Shown in pieces: positions 16,249-24,973 of a DNA stretch of 33,700 nucleotides. The DNA is taken from assembly GCA_903920315.1 (NCBI GenBank), contig CAIXLU010000328.1, positions 1-33,700 on the forward strand, given 5' to 3'. The number at the start of each line of letters is the position of its first letter. Within the stretch, counting starts at the first letter, position 1. The translations under genes were made by a program, and so were the position numbers. The notes beneath the pieces are model-generated. The model did no database searches and was not told the DNA's origin. It worked only from the letters and a program-made list of their open reading frames with translations. This DNA comes from an uncultured Oscillochloris sp. Its GTDB lineage: Bacteria; Chloroflexota; Chloroflexia; Chloroflexales; Chloroflexaceae.

Positions 16249-18315
16249 ATGAAGCGCGTTGTCAGCATTAGCCTGGGCTCGTCAGCCCGCGACTATCGGT
16301 TTACCACGACCATCCTTGGTCAGCACATCGAGATTCAGCGCATCGGCACCAACGGCGACATCGCCTGGGCGGGCAAGCTTATTCACGAGTATGACGGCAC
16401 GGTGGACGCGATCAGTCTGGGCGGGCTAACGCCGGTGTTTCGGGTGGGCGCGGCACGCTACCCGCACCAGGAGGCCATTCATATCGCCAGCAAGGCTCAG
16501 CATACGCCGGTGGTAGACGGTGGCGTGCTGAAGAAGACACTTGAGCGTTGGGCGGTGGCCCAGGCCGCCCGCAAAATGCCCGACCTCTTCCGTTATAAGC
16601 GAATCTTGCTCACCAGCGGAATCGAGCGCTACCAGTTGGCCGCCGCTCTGGCCCAGCACGACGCCAAGTTACGCTTTGCCGACCCAATTATCCATAGCGG
16701 GCTGCGGTTCCTGGCACCGCCGCGTAGTCTGGCTCAGCTTGAGCTGTATGCCGCTACTACCCTGCCGATCACTGCCCTGCTGCCTTATCGCCTGCTCCAC
16801 CCCGTTGCCCTCGGTCAAGAGGGGCACGATCCGCGTGCGGAAAAGCATTTCAACTGGGCCCATGTGATCGCCGGCGATTTCGCCTTTATCCGCCGCTTTG
16901 CCCCCGAGAACCTCGCGGGTAAGGTGATTTTTACCGACGACCCGTCGCCTGAGGAGATTGAGGATCTGCGCCGCCGTGGGGTGACAACCCTGATAACCAT
17001 GCATCCGCCTCTGGTCAGCGCCGATGGCAGCCCCTGCCCACGACCCTTTGTGTCAACCGATATGCTGGAGGCCATCGTCGTCGCGATCCAGGAGACGAAC
17101 AGCCAGCCCGGTGAGGCCGAGGCTCTCGATTTTATCGCCGCTGCCAACTGGGGGCCGACGGTGCAGGATCTCAACCCGCGCCCCAAGCCCAAGTTCGCCT
17201 TTGTGATCCACCCGCTGCGCACTAGTATGATCGCCAAAGATGCCCGCTTCCGCTGGACACGCTACGTGCCGCAGCGTCTGGTGGAGGTGGTGGCCGCACA
17301 GTTTCCGCCGCTCTACCTCTCAAAGATCCGTGGCATCCGCTCTACCGCCACGGGCGAGGAGACCGAGGGTATCTTGCTGACGCTGGGGGCTACTCCACGT
17401 GAGATGATGCGCCATCCGCCGTCCTTCACCTACCGCCGTCTGATCAAGGCAGCGCACATCGCCGAGCGTAAGGGCGCACGGCTGATGGGCCTGGGTGCCT
17501 TCACCTCGGTGGTTGGCGATGCCGGGATCACCGTGGCGCAAAAGGTAGATATTGGCATCACGTCGGGGAATTCGTTGACGGTGGCGGCTACTCTGGAAGC
17601 AGCCAAGCAGGCGGTGATGCTGATGAAGGGCGGTCGCCCCGAACATGTCCGCGCCGTGGTGATTGGGGCCACCGGATCGATTGGCGCGGTCTGTGCGCGT
17701 CTGCTGGCCCAGGCCGTACGCGATGTCGTGCTGATCGCGCCCCGCGCCGAGCGTCTGCTGGCCCTCAAGAAGCAGATCGAGCAGGAAACCCCCGGCGCAC
17801 GGGTGATCGCCGCAACTCACCCCGATGCCTATATCGGCGACGCCGACCTGATTATCACCACCACCAGCGCCCTTACCGGCAAAGTGATCAATGTAGATAA
17901 GCTCAAACCCGGCGCAGTGGTCTGCGATGTAGCCCGACCGCCCGATGTGAAGAAGGCGGACGCGGCCCGCCGCCCCGATGTGCTGATCGTGGAGAGCGGC
18001 GAGATCATGCTACCGGGCGAACCCGACTTCGGCTTCGATATTGATATGCCCCCCGGCACCGCCTACGCCTGTCTCTCGGAGACGGCCCTGCTGGCGATGG
18101 ATGGCAAGTATGGCGACTACACTCTGGGCCGTACCATTGAGATGGAACGTGTTAAGGAGATGTACCGGCTCTGGCAGAAGCACGGCTTGAAGCTGGCCGG
18201 GCTGCGTTCCTTCGGGGTCTACGTCACCGATGAGATGATTGCCGAAAAGCGTCGTCTGGCCGACGAGCGACGGAAGAAGCTGGGCCTGCCGACCGAACAC
18301 CCCCTTGTGAAGTAA
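16249..18315 (+). CDS. Large NAD(P)-binding protein with C-terminal acyl-ACP-reductase-like domain
   Basis: A 688-residue protein. The C-terminal 310 residues line up, from memory of the family, with cyanobacterial long-chain acyl-ACP reductase (AAR). Shared points are GLGAFTSVV, the Rossmann motif GATGSIG (473-479), YACLSETALL with Cys608 at the place of the AAR catalytic cysteine, and the ending LGRTIEMERV...HGLKLAGL. AAR reduces fatty acyl-ACP to aldehyde. The N-terminal 340 residues are not part of AAR and are not recognised; automatic annotation may call the whole a shikimate/quinate dehydrogenase. A TTG at 16234 is in frame, but the ATG at 16249 has AGGAG 7 nt ahead. No signal peptide or membrane helix is seen. 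No aldehyde decarbonylase gene is adjacent. Confidence 0.72.
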   Translation: MKRVVSISLGSSARDYRFTTTILGQHIEIQRIGTNGDIAWAGKLIHEYDGTVDAISLGGLTPVFRVGAARYPHQEAIHIASKAQHTPVVDGGVLKKTLERWAVAQAARKMPDLFRYKRILLTSGIERYQLAAALAQHDAKLRFADPIIHSGLRFLAPPRSLAQLELYAATTLPITALLPYRLLHPVALGQEGHDPRAEKHFNWAHVIAGDFAFIRRFAPENLAGKVIFTDDPSPEEIEDLRRRGVTTLITMHPPLVSADGSPCPRPFVSTDMLEAIVVAIQETNSQPGEAEALDFIAAANWGPTVQDLNPRPKPKFAFVIHPLRTSMIAKDARFRWTRYVPQRLVEVVAAQFPPLYLSKIRGIRSTATGEETEGILLTLGATPREMMRHPPSFTYRRLIKAAHIAERKGARLMGLGAFTSVVGDAGITVAQKVDIGITSGNSLTVAATLEAAKQAVMLMKGGRPEHVRAVVIGATGSIGAVCARLLAQAVRDVVLIAPRAERLLALKKQIEQETPGARVIAATHPDAYIGDADLIITTTSALTGKVINVDKLKPGAVVCDVARPPDVKKADAARRPDVLIVESGEIMLPGEPDFGFDIDMPPGTAYACLSETALLAMDGKYGDYTLGRTIEMERVKEMYRLWQKHGLKLAGLRSFGVYVTDEMIAEKRRLADERRKKLGLPTEHPLVK

Positions 18316-18408
18316 GGCGTATTTCAGATTGCAGATTTTAGATTGCAGATTTGCCGCAACAGGACGCGGTACATGTGTCCAAACTGTCAAGTTGGTTTGA
18401 AACACGCC
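18316..18408. repeat. Short direct and inverted repeats after the AAR-like gene
   Basis: AGATTGCAGATTT occurs twice (18326-18338 and 18340-18352), one base apart. An 11-nt inverted repeat (18316-18326 against 18398-18408, 10 of 11 matching) brackets the region. No T-rich terminator tail follows. It may be a small palindromic element or weak transcript end. Confidence 0.45.
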
Positions 18409-18427
18409 TAATTTGGATATATCTGGG

Positions 18428-19195
18428 ATGATTCAGCTAGAACACATTATCGCTCGTCCATCTCGCCGACTTCACCGCGCCCCGTTGCTGCTGATCCACG
18501 GAGCTTGGCACGGGGCGTGGTGCTGGGAGCAGGCGATGGCTGGCTTTGCGGCGCACGGGTTTGAGGCCCACGCCGTGAGCATACGCGGCCACGGGGACAG
18601 CCCGCGCCCACCCGGCTACGCCCGCAGCACAATTGTCCAGTACGCCAGCGATGTCTGCTCCGCCATTGCCGCCGTCGGGTCGCGTCCGGTGGTGGTGGGC
18701 CATAGCCTGGGCGGTTTGCTCGTCCAGCTCCTGATCACGGGAGCCGTCGGCCCCACGCCCGCCATTGCCGGGGCCGTACTTCTGTGCAGCTCGCCGGTCA
18801 GTATGCGCGCCTACTTTACCCGCGACCCCGCCGCCGAGCCGATCTCCCTGCCCGCCATGCTCCGGCTTGAGCCACAGGCCATGCGTGCGGCCCTCTTTCG
18901 CCACGATATTGACGAGGCGGATCTGGCCCGCCATGTGGCGCGTATGGTGTCTGAGCCGCCCCTGGTGACGCCCAGCAGTATGCTGCTGCGCCCGCGCCCC
19001 TCCGCGTGCCGCACCCCGCTGCTGGCCATCGCCGCCGAGCGCGACTCGGTGTACGGCCCAGATGCCCAGCGGGCCACCGCCGCTGCCTACGGCTGTGATC
19101 TGCTGATGGTTCCCAACGCGACCCACGACCTGATGCTTGACCCGGCATGGCCCATCGCTGCCGAAGCGATTGAACACTTTGCGGCACGCCTGTAA
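18428..19195 (+). CDS. Alpha/beta hydrolase
   Basis: A 255-residue alpha/beta-hydrolase fold protein. The oxyanion-hole motif HGAWHGAW begins at His24, the nucleophile elbow GHSLGG has Ser93, and a likely acid Asp206 (AERDSVY) and base His233 (NATHDLML) complete the catalytic triad. This HGAW type includes esterases and methylesterase-like enzymes; the substrate is unknown. No signal peptide is seen. The ATG at 18428 has no clear SD; a TTG 15 nt upstream is in frame and is the alternative. It follows the AAR-like gene on the same strand after 112 nt, and a strong hairpin lies 20 nt beyond its stop. A joint role in lipid metabolism is possible but unproven. Confidence 0.87.
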   Translation: MIQLEHIIARPSRRLHRAPLLLIHGAWHGAWCWEQAMAGFAAHGFEAHAVSIRGHGDSPRPPGYARSTIVQYASDVCSAIAAVGSRPVVVGHSLGGLLVQLLITGAVGPTPAIAGAVLLCSSPVSMRAYFTRDPAAEPISLPAMLRLEPQAMRAALFRHDIDEADLARHVARMVSEPPLVTPSSMLLRPRPSACRTPLLAIAAERDSVYGPDAQRATAAAYGCDLLMVPNATHDLMLDPAWPIAAEAIEHFAARL

Positions 19196-19215
19196 TCGTG
19201 GATGGGGGAAGATCA

Positions 19216-19255
19216 AAACGGGGCGACAAGAGATTGATCTCTTATCGCCCCGTTT
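19216..19255. terminator. Bidirectional terminator between the hydrolase and tRNA genes
   Basis: The arms 19216-19233 and 19238-19255 match at 17 of 18 positions around the loop TTGA, with a GGGGCG core. The minus-strand side ends in GTTTT, fitting the end of the tRNA transcript. The plus-strand side has a shorter GTTTACG tail for the hydrolase gene. Confidence 0.85.
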
Positions 19256-19265
19256 ACGTCTCTGT

Positions 19266-19340
19266 TGGTAGCGGCGGCAGGATTCGAACCTGCGACCTTC
19301 GGGTTATGAGCCCGACGAGCTGCCACTGCTCCACGCCGCG
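19266..19340 (-). tRNA. Initiator tRNA-fMet (anticodon CAT)
   Basis: A 75-nt tRNA with the CCA end encoded (19266-19268 on the plus strand as TGG). The anticodon loop is CTCATAA. The initiator signs are present: the first base C1 faces U72 and does not pair, and three consecutive G-C pairs (GGG/CCC) close the anticodon stem. The T-arm is GCAGG-TTCGAAT-CCTGC. The gene stands alone, with its own promoter upstream and the hairpin terminator downstream. Confidence 0.95.
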
Positions 19341-19360
19341 CCACTTCTCTCCCTGCACTC

Positions 19361-19389
19361 AGGGTACCAGAGTATGGAATAGCTGTCAA
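19361..19389 (-). promoter_or_regulatory. Promoter of the initiator tRNA
   Basis: On the minus strand a perfect TTGACA (19384-19389) and TACCCT (19361-19366) stand 17 nt apart. Transcription would start about 10-15 nt before the mature tRNA 5' end, a usual distance. Confidence 0.6.
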
Positions 19390-19474
19390 GGCGCATTACC
19401 AGGGCACAAGTACGTCTGCCCCGCGCTTTTCCGCAAGAAACCGCAACCTTTGCCCCAATCCTGCATACGTTTCC

Positions 19475-19503
19475 TTCTCACAAACTATCTTGGTCAGTAT
19501 AAT
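19475..19503 (+). promoter_or_regulatory. Probable promoter of the hybrid histidine kinase
   Basis: TTCTCA (19475-19480) and a perfect TATAAT (19498-19503) are 17 nt apart, giving a leader of about 75 nt before the ATG at 19586. A small perfect palindrome, CTATATC-AA-GATATAG (19561-19576), lies in this leader just before the start codon and could influence translation. Confidence 0.5.
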
Positions 19504-19585
19504 GTAGTCTTTCAGACGTGGATGCCTCACAATGATCAGGTGTCACTGATTCACCTCGTCCTATATCAAGATATAGTACTCTGAT

Positions 19586-22500
19586 ATGCATACAGTTCCT
19601 CACCCAAAGTACCGCCTCAGCCAGTTTCTTTCGGATCCATTGGTCTGGCTGTTCGTTGGTTTCATGGTTGGGCTGGCGCTGCTCACCTTCACGCTCTCCT
19701 GGAATGATCAGAGCCGGCAACTGGATGTGCGCCTCGTGGCTAAAGTCCGTGGCTGGAATGTCTGGGTTCACGTTTTGGTTGAGATGCTAGCGGCGGTGAT
19801 CTTTCTCGTGCGTCTTTACACACGCCGATGCGCTGAAGAGATACTGCGCCAGAGCGAGGCTCATTATCGTCTGATCTCCGAGAATGCCGCCGATGTGATC
19901 TGGGTTCTTGATCTCGAATCTCAGAGCTTCACATATGTCAGCCCATCAGTGCAAAAGTTGCGTGGCTATACCCCGCACGAGGCGATGCAGCAGACAATGG
20001 ATCAGACTCTCACACCCGCCTCGCTCACCAAAGTTCGGACGCTACTGGTCGAGCGACCACCAGCCATCGGACTGCCACCGCACACCGATGAACTGGAGCA
20101 GATCTGCAAGGATGGCAGCATCGTCACTACCGAAGTGACGACCAACTATGTACTGAACGACGCGGGCAAGATACAGGTGGTCGGCGTCTCGCGTGACATC
20201 ACCGTACGCAAACAGGCGGAGGTGCGCCTGAATAACCTCAACCGCACCTATGCCTTACTCAGCGCAATCAACCAGATGATTGTGCGCGTGCGTGAACCCG
20301 ATAAGCTGTTTGAGGAGGCGTGCCGGATCGCTGTTTCCCAGGGTGGGTTTCGCATGGCATGGATTGGGTTGCTCGACCCGCAGACTAAACTGGTGGTTCC
20401 GGTGGCTCATGCGGGTGAGGTGGGTACGTACACTGCCATCGCCCTGCTCACAGGTCAGTATGTCGTGGTGAATGATATTGCCACCGACCCGCGTATGGCC
20501 CCGTGGCGAACCGACGTCCTGCGCTTGGGCTACCGCTCGGCAGCCTTTCTTCCGTTCATCGTCGCAGGCGAACTGCGGGGAACACTCAACCTCTACGCAT
20601 CCGAACCTCATTTTTTCGACGAGGATGATCTCAAGCTGTTTACCGAAATGGCGATGGATATCGCCTTTGCAATCGAGTTCATTGAGCAAGAGCAGCAGCG
20701 CCAGCAGGCGGAGGCGCAGGTTCTCCAGCTCTCCCGTGTTATTGAGCAGACGGACGATTTGGTGATTATTACCAACGTGTCGGGGATCATTGGGTACGTC
20801 AATCCATCCTTTGAGCGTCGGGTTGGCTATACCAGCGCCGAGGCGATCGGCCAGACGCCACGAATCCTCAAGTCGGGATTAGAGAAACCAGAACTCTATA
20901 CCGCCGTGTGGGCCACAATCCTGCGCGGCGAATCGTACCAGAGCGAGATCCGCAATCGTAAGAAAAATGGCGACATCTATTATGAATCGAAGACAATTTC
21001 TCCTATCCGCGACAAACATGGCGTCATCACCCATTTTGTCTCCACCGGCAAGGATATTACCGCCTACAAACAGGCTGAGGCCGCGCTGAAAGAGAGTGAG
21101 GTGCGCTACCAGGTGATCTTCGAGGGAGCGAACGAAGGTATCCTCGCCGCACGTATCGCGGATCGCTCATTTCAGTACGTCAATCCGACCCTCTGTGCCA
21201 TGTTCGGCTACACTCGCGATGAGTTCCTGCGGCTTGGCATTAATGATATGTATCCGAACGAAGCCCAGCCCAGGGTGTTTGCCGAGTTTCAGGCGATGGT
21301 GCGCGGTGAAAAGGCGATCGTCTCCAATATCCGCTGTCGCCGTAAGGATGGAAGCATTTTTTATGCTGACATCAAAGCGTCGCGAACGCGCATGGATGGC
21401 CAGGAATTTATGATCAGCTTTATCAGCGATGTCACTGAGCGCCAACGTGCAGAGGAGTCGCTGATCGAGGAGCGTAATTTACTGGCCCGCCGAGTAGACG
21501 AACGCACCGCCGATCTGAGCCGTGTCAACACCAACCTGACGCGAGCGATACGTGCCAAGGATGAGTTTCTGGCCAACATGAGCCACGAGTTGCGCACGCC
21601 GCTCAACGCGATCTTGGCCTTTAGCGAGAGCCTGCTGGAGCAGATTCGTGGCCCGCTCAACGAGCGCCAGCAGGCGTCGTTGCGCAACATCGAAACCAGT
21701 GGTCGCCATCTGCTTGCGCTGATCAACGACGTCCTCGACATCGCGAAGGTCGAGTCCGGGCGGATGGAGTTACAGCGCGAAATCTTTTCGATTGCCGATG
21801 TCTGCGAGTTCAGCCTCTTATTTGTCAAGGAGCTGGCACTCAAAAAGCAACTCCGGCAAGAGTTCCATCTGCAGGATCGGCAAGCCAAGGTGTATGCCGA
21901 CCCCAAGCGCCTGAAGCAGATGCTGGTGAACCTGCTGAGCAACGCGGTTAAGTTCACGGAGAAAGGCGGACGAATCAGCTTTGAGGTCACCACCGATGCT
22001 GAGGAGGGTGTCGTCCGCTTTACCGTCGAGGACACCGGTATCGGTATGTCGTCGGAGGGCATAGCTCGCCTGTTTCAGCCCTTTATCCAGCTCGACTCGA
22101 GCCTGAGTCGCCAGCACGATGGCACCGGGCTGGGGCTAGCCCTCGTGCGCCGTCTGGCAGAACTGCACGGCGGCAGTATTTCAGTGGAAAGCGAACCGGG
22201 CAAAGGCAGCCGCTTTACCATCGCTCTGCCCTACCCCCCGCCGAAGGAGGCGGAACTCCTCCCGTTGGCCTTCCCACGTGTGGGGAGCAACCCGCTCCAC
22301 TCAGCAGTTATCATCGAGGACTCAGAGACGGTGGGGGAGCAACTCGCACGCTACCTCCAGGAGTTAGACATTCGCGCCATTATCTATCCCGAAGGCGAGG
22401 GTGCCCTAGAGTACGTGGCTACATTCCACCCCGATGTGATCTTCCTTGATTTGCAGATCCCGGGCCAGTCGGGGTGGGACGTGTTGGCGCGTCTCAAAGC

Positions 22501-23080
22501 TGAACCACACCTACAGGACGTTCCCGTGATCATTATTTCTGCAGTGGATGATCGCGCACGGGGGCTGGATGCTGGCGCGGCTGAGTATGTGGTCAAGCCC
22601 ATCTCCCGCGAGACACTCCGGCATGCGCTGAGGATCGTCGTCGCTGAGTCGGACGTTGCCTGTGAGGCGCTGATCATCGCTTCACAGATCACACCCCCTC
22701 CCACCACTGTACGCATCTTGCTAGTTGAGGATAACGAGGTCAATATCATCGCTATCAACGATTACTTGCTCGATCGCGGCTACCATATGGTCGTTGCCCG
22801 CAATGGCCGCGAGGCTCTCGACATGGTTGCAGAGGCTCGTCCAGATGTGATTTTGATGGACATTCAGATGCCCGAGATGGATGGCCTAGAGGCGACCCGT
22901 CGCTTGCGGGACATTCCCGACTATAAGACGACGCCGATCATCGCACTGACCGCCCTGGCCATGCCCGGCGACCGCGAGCGGTGTATTGCTGCCGGTGCAA
23001 CCGAATACCTAACCAAGCCTGTCAGTCTGAAGGGGCTAGTAGACACGATTCAGCGATTGCTGAGACCCGGCCATGCGTAA
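19586..23080 (+). CDS. Membrane hybrid histidine kinase with PAS, GAF and two receiver domains
   Basis: An 1164-residue hybrid sensor kinase. Two membrane helices (about 18-38 and 57-79) enclose a very short outer loop, so the sensing is probably intracellular. Then come PAS (about 90-212), GAF (230-370), PAS (375-500), PAS (505-628), a coiled coil, HisKA with SHELRTPLN and His667, HATPase_c with DTGIGM and GTGLGL, and two receiver domains with phosphorylatable Asp955 (IFLDLQ) and Asp1092 (ILMDIQMPEMDG). Both receivers keep the acidic pocket (IIEDSE, LVEDNE) and the conserved Lys (VVKP, LTKP). No output domain or Hpt domain is fused, so a separate Hpt protein is expected. No strong SD precedes the ATG. 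It is monocistronic as far as can be seen. Confidence 0.95.
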   Translation: MHTVPHPKYRLSQFLSDPLVWLFVGFMVGLALLTFTLSWNDQSRQLDVRLVAKVRGWNVWVHVLVEMLAAVIFLVRLYTRRCAEEILRQSEAHYRLISENAADVIWVLDLESQSFTYVSPSVQKLRGYTPHEAMQQTMDQTLTPASLTKVRTLLVERPPAIGLPPHTDELEQICKDGSIVTTEVTTNYVLNDAGKIQVVGVSRDITVRKQAEVRLNNLNRTYALLSAINQMIVRVREPDKLFEEACRIAVSQGGFRMAWIGLLDPQTKLVVPVAHAGEVGTYTAIALLTGQYVVVNDIATDPRMAPWRTDVLRLGYRSAAFLPFIVAGELRGTLNLYASEPHFFDEDDLKLFTEMAMDIAFAIEFIEQEQQRQQAEAQVLQLSRVIEQTDDLVIITNVSGIIGYVNPSFERRVGYTSAEAIGQTPRILKSGLEKPELYTAVWATILRGESYQSEIRNRKKNGDIYYESKTISPIRDKHGVITHFVSTGKDITAYKQAEAALKESEVRYQVIFEGANEGILAARIADRSFQYVNPTLCAMFGYTRDEFLRLGINDMYPNEAQPRVFAEFQAMVRGEKAIVSNIRCRRKDGSIFYADIKASRTRMDGQEFMISFISDVTERQRAEESLIEERNLLARRVDERTADLSRVNTNLTRAIRAKDEFLANMSHELRTPLNAILAFSESLLEQIRGPLNERQQASLRNIETSGRHLLALINDVLDIAKVESGRMELQREIFSIADVCEFSLLFVKELALKKQLRQEFHLQDRQAKVYADPKRLKQMLVNLLSNAVKFTEKGGRISFEVTTDAEEGVVRFTVEDTGIGMSSEGIARLFQPFIQLDSSLSRQHDGTGLGLALVRRLAELHGGSISVESEPGKGSRFTIALPYPPPKEAELLPLAFPRVGSNPLHSAVIIEDSETVGEQLARYLQELDIRAIIYPEGEGALEYVATFHPDVIFLDLQIPGQSGWDVLARLKAEPHLQDVPVIIISAVDDRARGLDAGAAEYVVKPISRETLRHALRIVVAESDVACEALIIASQITPPPTTVRILLVEDNEVNIIAINDYLLDRGYHMVVARNGREALDMVAEARPDVILMDIQMPEMDGLEATRRLRDIPDYKTTPIIALTALAMPGDRERCIAAGATEYLTKPVSLKGLVDTIQRLLRPGHA

Positions 23081-23152
23081 ATTCACCCAGCAAACTAGTA
23101 TTGCACAATAGAGCAAAAGTCACCCTGTTGGGAATACCCAAATCGCAGTCTG

Positions 23153-23344
23153 GTGAAGGCCGCGCAGTTCATCCAAAAGCACGCCTTCCACGTGGCGAGC
23201 AGTCTCTGGTCGCAACGTGCCCTGGAGGACGCACTGAACGTCATCCGCGATGGATTGCGGGCCTGCTGTCGCATGAATACCCGGAAGGAGCATCCCTATA
23301 CCTATCAGTTGCTCATGAATCCGGAGCTATGGTGCTTAGCTTAA
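23153..23344 (+). pseudogene. Small frame, probable 3' remnant of an unrecognised gene
   Basis: A 63-codon frame opening with GTG and ending in TAA. The codons prefer G or C at the third position as true genes here do, and the peptide looks like a helical domain (HAFHVASSLW, ALEDALNVIRDGLRACC). There is no SD, and the same frame is open upstream only to a stop at 23096, so a 5'-truncated relic is more likely than an intact gene. I do not recognise the family. The rest of the 355-bp gap (23081-23435) shows only a minor TTGGG-AATA-CCCAA hairpin (23128-23141) and no clear terminator for either neighbour. Confidence 0.3.
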
Positions 23345-23435
23345 TGCGTATAGGGGTAGGCGTTGAGGGCCGCTGCGATACCATGCGATGGCGCGAGACC
23401 CTGTTCGAAAACGGAGAAAATTACGGAGACCCCCC

Positions 23436-24935
23436 TCAGCGCCAGGACGCGGCCATAATCGCGCTCCCCTTCGATGGAATCCCCGTGCCACCCGGGACCC
23501 CCCCACCGTCGGGATAGTGAACGGTGATTGTCACTTCCTGGCCGTTCCCGATCCCACATGCCCGTGCGTTGCCGCCGGTATCAAAGCTCCCGGATACGTG
23601 TAGTCCATCAACCGTAAAGTACCAGCCGCCGGTATTGATCCCACCGATCCCGATTGAAATGCAGTTCGGGGCATCGTTGTAGTTCAGCACGCCAAAGCGT
23701 AGGCGCGAAGGTTGCGCGGGCTTTGCGGTCGGCGCGGTCGGCTTTGCGGTCGGCTTTGGCGCCGGGGTGGGGAGTAGCGCAGTGACAGCCGAGACGCCCT
23801 GATCCGCCACGCTCCGATCTGAGACATCGAGCTTCGCAGCCTCATTGTAGAGAGTCAGGGCGTATTGTAGGTTTTGCGTTCCCCCCTCCGCTAGGATCGC
23901 CGAAGCACGTGCGATCATGGCGTCGTAGAGTCGCGCCGTCCCATCGGCGTAGTCTGACTGGAGCTTGAGCAGCGCACGAAACTTCTCGATGGCTCCCACC
24001 ATATCGCCGGAAGCGGCGGCTGTCTGTGCATCCAGGTAGGTCTGCGCTTTCTCTTGTTCAGCCAGCGCAAGCTGGTGATTGGGCATAATTTGCAGCGCTG
24101 CGGCAAAATGCTCCTTAGCCACGGCGATGTCGCCCGTATCGCGCACCGCCATGCCCCAGTTGTAGTATGCGGCAGAGAGAACGTCGGTGATGTTCAGATA
24201 GCTTGGGTTGTAGTCGTACACCTGCTGAAGCAGACCGCTCGCCGCCTCCCAATCACGCTTGTCGTAGGCGATCAGTCCGCTCTGGTAGTTTGCTGCTGCT
24301 TGAACCGCCGGTTCAGGTGTGGATGTGGCTCGCAAGCGCGTCGGGGTCGCTTGTATGATTGGCTCGGCGGTATTGGTGACGCGCAATGGGACGCCTGTTG
24401 GTTGAGCCGCCGGTGTTGGATTGGCCGCCTGACTTGGCTCAATCGTGCTATCGCGTGGCCAGAGCGTCCATGTCACCCAGAATAGCAAGACGACGACGAT
24501 ACCAACAAGGGCAATCGTACGCGGAGACAGCAGATGGATTGCGGTGGTACTCGTTGGTGCTGGTACGGCCCACCCAGCCGTATCATGCGCGCTCGTATCG
24601 GACTGCAACGTTGGGTGCCACCATGGTGCATAGTTCTGCGCGAGGTACAGGTCGCCCCCCTGCGCATAGTACGTCTGCGCAAGCGTGAACTGGCGGAACA
24701 GCGCTTGCCGCTCTACCCCGACAAAGAAGGTGTACTCGTCATACTTTCCAGGTAGCCCATGCTGTTGGGCTAAGGCACCCGCCACCTGGAAGATCGGCTG
24801 GCTTGTGTCAATATCAACCTCAATGGTCTTCTGCTCATCGAGATAGATACGGTAGCGGACGGAGGTGGTGTTTGATGATGTACTCATAAACTTGGCTGAT
24901 TGATATGGCATGGGAGCGTTAGCGTACGTAGACAT
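23436..24935 (-). CDS. Ubiquitin-fold-like / TM / TPR protein of the kinase-FHA cluster
   Basis: A 499-residue protein with four parts. Residues 25-100 (RYRIYLDEQKTIEVDID, then DEYTFFVG and GGDLYLAQNY) look like a beta-grasp, ubiquitin-like domain of the YukD/EsaB kind. One membrane helix follows (139-159). A Pro/Thr-rich linker leads to an outer TPR-like helical region (about 210-370; SGLIAYDKRDWEAASGLLQQ). A further low-complexity linker (PTAKPTAPTAKP) joins a small C-terminal domain with GGINTGGWYFTVDG. The cytosolic ubiquitin-like part and the outer TPR part suggest a membrane scaffold. The start at 24935 is the first ATG after an in-frame stop, but no SD is seen; ATG at 24887 is possible. 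It is the last gene of the cluster. The fold call rests on pattern reading only. Confidence 0.65.
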   Translation of the reverse strand: MSTYANAPMPYQSAKFMSTSSNTTSVRYRIYLDEQKTIEVDIDTSQPIFQVAGALAQQHGLPGKYDEYTFFVGVERQALFRQFTLAQTYYAQGGDLYLAQNYAPWWHPTLQSDTSAHDTAGWAVPAPTSTTAIHLLSPRTIALVGIVVVLLFWVTWTLWPRDSTIEPSQAANPTPAAQPTGVPLRVTNTAEPIIQATPTRLRATSTPEPAVQAAANYQSGLIAYDKRDWEAASGLLQQVYDYNPSYLNITDVLSAAYYNWGMAVRDTGDIAVAKEHFAAALQIMPNHQLALAEQEKAQTYLDAQTAAASGDMVGAIEKFRALLKLQSDYADGTARLYDAMIARASAILAEGGTQNLQYALTLYNEAAKLDVSDRSVADQGVSAVTALLPTPAPKPTAKPTAPTAKPAQPSRLRFGVLNYNDAPNCISIGIGGINTGGWYFTVDGLHVSGSFDTGGNARACGIGNGQEVTITVHYPDGGGVPGGTGIPSKGSAIMAASWR

Positions 24936-24973
24936 CGCCGGCGCGGATTCTGATGCTGATCACATTCCTGTCG

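Noticed and set aside
22981-23517. A 178-codon plus-strand frame across the end of the hybrid kinase and the gap
   Set aside because: It overlaps the second receiver domain in another frame and the antisense of the TPR gene; no family features or SD.
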